Assembly (NCBI RefSeq): GCF_001545035.1
Contig: NZ_FCOJ02000017.1
Coordinates: forward strand, 1 to 64,000
From: Caballeronia glebae
GTDB taxonomy: Bacteria; Pseudomonadota; Gammaproteobacteria; Burkholderiales; Burkholderiaceae
Reading direction: 5' to 3'
Length of the DNA: 64,000 nt
Shown here: positions 62,325 through 64,000 of the stretch, piece after piece
Numbering within the stretch: the stretch's first letter is position 1
Layout: each line of letters opens with the position of its first letter
Made by a program: the position numbers and the translations under genes
Notes under the pieces: model-generated
The model's input: only the letters and a program-made list of their open reading frames with translations
The model's database searches: none
What the model was told of the DNA's origin: nothing

Positions 62325-62338
62325 CAATTTTGGAATTG
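62325..62338. promoter_or_regulatory. Candidate LysR operator upstream of the PotA-like gene
   Basis: CAATT-ttgg-AATTG is a perfect 5-bp inverted repeat, 25 bases from the LysR start and 63 from the ATPase start, in an AT-rich stretch. It fits the place of an autoregulatory LysR site. Confidence 0.4.
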
Positions 62339-62400
62339 CCGTCAAAAACATCGCGACTTAGTATTTTCCCAACCGCTCTATTTTCGACGAGACGAACGAC

Positions 62401-63477
62401 ATGGACGCACGCGCTAAAACCGGAGTGTCGATAAGATCCGCGACCAAGCACTACGGCGCGGTAACGGCGCTCGATGACGTCTCGCTCGATATCGCGCCGG
62501 GCGAATTCGTTTCGCTGCTCGGGCCTTCGGGTTCGGGCAAGACGACGCTGCTCGGCATTCTCGGCGGCTTCGTGCAGCCGAGTTCGGGCAGCGTGTGGGT
62601 GGGCGAGCGCGACATTACATTTGCGCCGCCGCACAAGCGCGATATCGGCATCGTGTTTCAGAACTACGCGCTCTTTCCGCATATGACCGTGGGCGAGAAC
62701 GTCGCGTTCTCGTTGCGCGCGCGTCGCGAGCCGAAATCGACGTGGGCGAAGCGCGTCGCCGAAGCACTCGCGATGGTCGAGCTAACAGGTTATGAAAGTC
62801 GCGGCATTCATCAGCTTTCCGGCGGACAGAAGCAACGCGTGGCGCTCGCTCGCGCGATGGTGTTTCAACCGCAACTGATCCTGATGGACGAGCCTTTGTC
62901 CGCGCTCGACAAGCAATTGCGCGAGACCATGCAGATCGAATTGCGCAGGCTGCATCGCCAGCTCGGCGCGACCATCGTCAACGTAACGCACGATCAGCGC
63001 GAGGCGCTCACGATGAGCGATCGCGTCGCCGTGTTGAAAGACGGCAGGCTCGTGCAGATCGATACGCCGGAGCGCCTGTATGACCGCCCTTGCGATGCGT
63101 TCGTCGCGAGCTTCATCGGCGAAGCGACGATGCTCGACGTCACGCGCGCCGGCGACGATGCCGTGCGTCTCGGCGATACGATTCTGCGCACCGCGCATCC
63201 GTTGCCGCGCGGCGAAAAGTTGCTGCTCGCGGTGCAGACCGAAAAGCTCGTCATCGACGGCGACAACCCTCATGCGCATACGAACCGCCTGTCGTGCCGC
63301 GTGACCGAAGTGCTTTATCAAGGCGAGAGCCTGCGTGTGTTCGCCGCGCTCGCCGACGGCACGCCGATCAGTCTGCGCCAGCCCGGCAGCCACGAAGCAC
63401 GCAAGCGCATTCCCGCGCCGGGCGCGTCGATGACCGTCGCGCTCGATCCGCAAGACACGATCGTCGTGTCGGCCTGA
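62401..63477 (+). CDS. ABC transporter ATPase, PotA-like (polyamine/small amine type)
   Basis: A 358-residue ATPase. Walker A is G-P-S-G-S-G-K-T-T near 40, the signature L-S-G-G-Q-K-Q-R near 139, and a C-terminal TOBE domain (about 285-355) follows, as in the spermidine/putrescine importer PotA. The partner permeases and binding protein are not in this window and would lie beyond its right end. It is divergent from a LysR gene and followed by a HAD-type gene. Confidence 0.9.
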   Translation: MDARAKTGVSIRSATKHYGAVTALDDVSLDIAPGEFVSLLGPSGSGKTTLLGILGGFVQPSSGSVWVGERDITFAPPHKRDIGIVFQNYALFPHMTVGENVAFSLRARREPKSTWAKRVAEALAMVELTGYESRGIHQLSGGQKQRVALARAMVFQPQLILMDEPLSALDKQLRETMQIELRRLHRQLGATIVNVTHDQREALTMSDRVAVLKDGRLVQIDTPERLYDRPCDAFVASFIGEATMLDVTRAGDDAVRLGDTILRTAHPLPRGEKLLLAVQTEKLVIDGDNPHAHTNRLSCRVTEVLYQGESLRVFAALADGTPISLRQPGSHEARKRIPAPGASMTVALDPQDTIVVSA

Positions 63478-63549
63478 TTTCCTCTCACCGCCCGTGCACG
63501 GGCGATTTCGACCGCAAACGTAGATACGCAACCCGCAAAGGATGAAGCA

Positions 63550-64000
63550 ATGAATCTCACCGATTTCAAGGTCCTGACGTTCGATGTCGTCGGCACGCTG
63601 ATCAACTTCGAAAAGGGCGTGCTCGATTCCGTGCGCCGGCTGGGCGGACCGAAGGCGAAGGACCTGACCGACGATCAGATCTTCGAGCCGTACATGGAAG
63701 GGCGCGCGAAGCATCCGGGCCGGTCGAGTCATGAAATGGCGAACGTGTATCTGCATCTCGCGAGCAAACTCGGCTTGTCCGACGACGCGCAATCCGCCGC
63801 GGCATTCCAGCGCGATGTGCTCGAATGGCCCGCATTCGAAGACTCGGTCACTGCATTGAAGCGCTTGCGCAAGCACTTTCGCCTCGTCGCAATGACCAAT
63901 GCGGATCGCGTCGCGTTGTCGGCATATGCCCACACGCTCGGCGATCCGTTCGACGATAGCGTCTGCTGCGATGAAACGGGCGTTGCGAAACCCGATCCGC
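63550..64000 (+). CDS. HAD superfamily protein, type II-like (partial, runs off the window)
   Basis: An open frame from ATG 63550 continues past the end of the window (150 codons visible). It starts with the HAD motif F-D-V-V-G-T-L, with the nucleophile Asp at residue 12, and has A-M-T-N-A where dehalogenases have L-S-N. It ends at K-P-D-P, around the catalytic Lys. It is the second HAD type II-like gene in this catabolic block. Tyr in the F-D-x-Y-G-T motif is Val here, so it too departs from true haloacid dehalogenases. Confidence 0.87.
   Translation, partial: MNLTDFKVLTFDVVGTLINFEKGVLDSVRRLGGPKAKDLTDDQIFEPYMEGRAKHPGRSSHEMANVYLHLASKLGLSDDAQSAAAFQRDVLEWPAFEDSVTALKRLRKHFRLVAMTNADRVALSAYAHTLGDPFDDSVCCDETGVAKPDP

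Overview
The window is high-GC DNA from a member of Burkholderia sensu lato; the gene set and protein sequences fit Caballeronia or Paraburkholderia best. It opens with the end of a succinate dehydrogenase operon. The rest is mainly accessory catabolism, transport and LysR regulation, as is typical of a secondary replicon in this group. No rRNA operon, CRISPR array or replication origin was seen.

Region 1 (0-11 kb): the last codons of sdhA, sdhB with a strong terminator, a SnoaL-like/TetR pair whose promoter contains a perfect palindrome, and ilvD with its terminator. These are followed by a tartrate-type (ttu-like) catabolic block: MFS transporter and hydroxyacid dehydrogenase on the minus strand, a divergent LysR gene, then TtuC-like dehydrogenase, aldehyde dehydrogenase and a DUF2520 protein on the plus strand. 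At 11.1-11.5 kb lies a decayed LysR/SDR divergent pair.

Region 2 (11.5-24 kb): small exported and stress-type genes (BON, NUDIX, CHAD, YukJ/DUF2278), two multidrug MFS pumps, a nitroreductase, a hybrid histidine kinase, a ribbon-helix-helix regulator next to a frameshifted chorismatase, and a LysR/EamA pair.

Region 3 (24-38.7 kb): a LysR-controlled beta-oxidation set (FadJ-like plus two acyl-CoA dehydrogenases), a membrane diguanylate cyclase, a DctA-like symporter paired with a GltI-like binding protein, an isolated and divergent NuoM paralogue, a type II NADH dehydrogenase, and a CbbR-like LysR.

Region 4 (38.7-41.7 kb): a 2.9 kb island at tRNA-Leu(GAG). It is bounded by a perfect 36-bp repeat of the tRNA 3' end and holds an istB remnant, an intact acyltransferase 3 gene, and a membrane-protein pseudogene with three in-frame stops. 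No integrase remains.

Region 5 (41.9-64 kb): a mechanosensitive channel, then about 20 kb of apparent amine, opine or N-methyl amino acid catabolism. It contains a DgcA/TMADH-like flavoprotein, two paralogous dipeptide/opine-type binding proteins, one DppBC permease pair with a fused DppDF ATPase, a three-subunit (2Fe-2S, FAD-BFD, DAO) dehydrogenase, a PuuB-like oxidase, aldehyde dehydrogenase, GNAT, two HAD type II proteins with altered active sites, a PotA-like ATPase, and LysR and AraC regulators. Seven genes from 54.4 to 61.4 kb are chained by overlapping stop and start codons, including an HTH-only AraC regulator. This block is the best candidate for an undescribed pathway.
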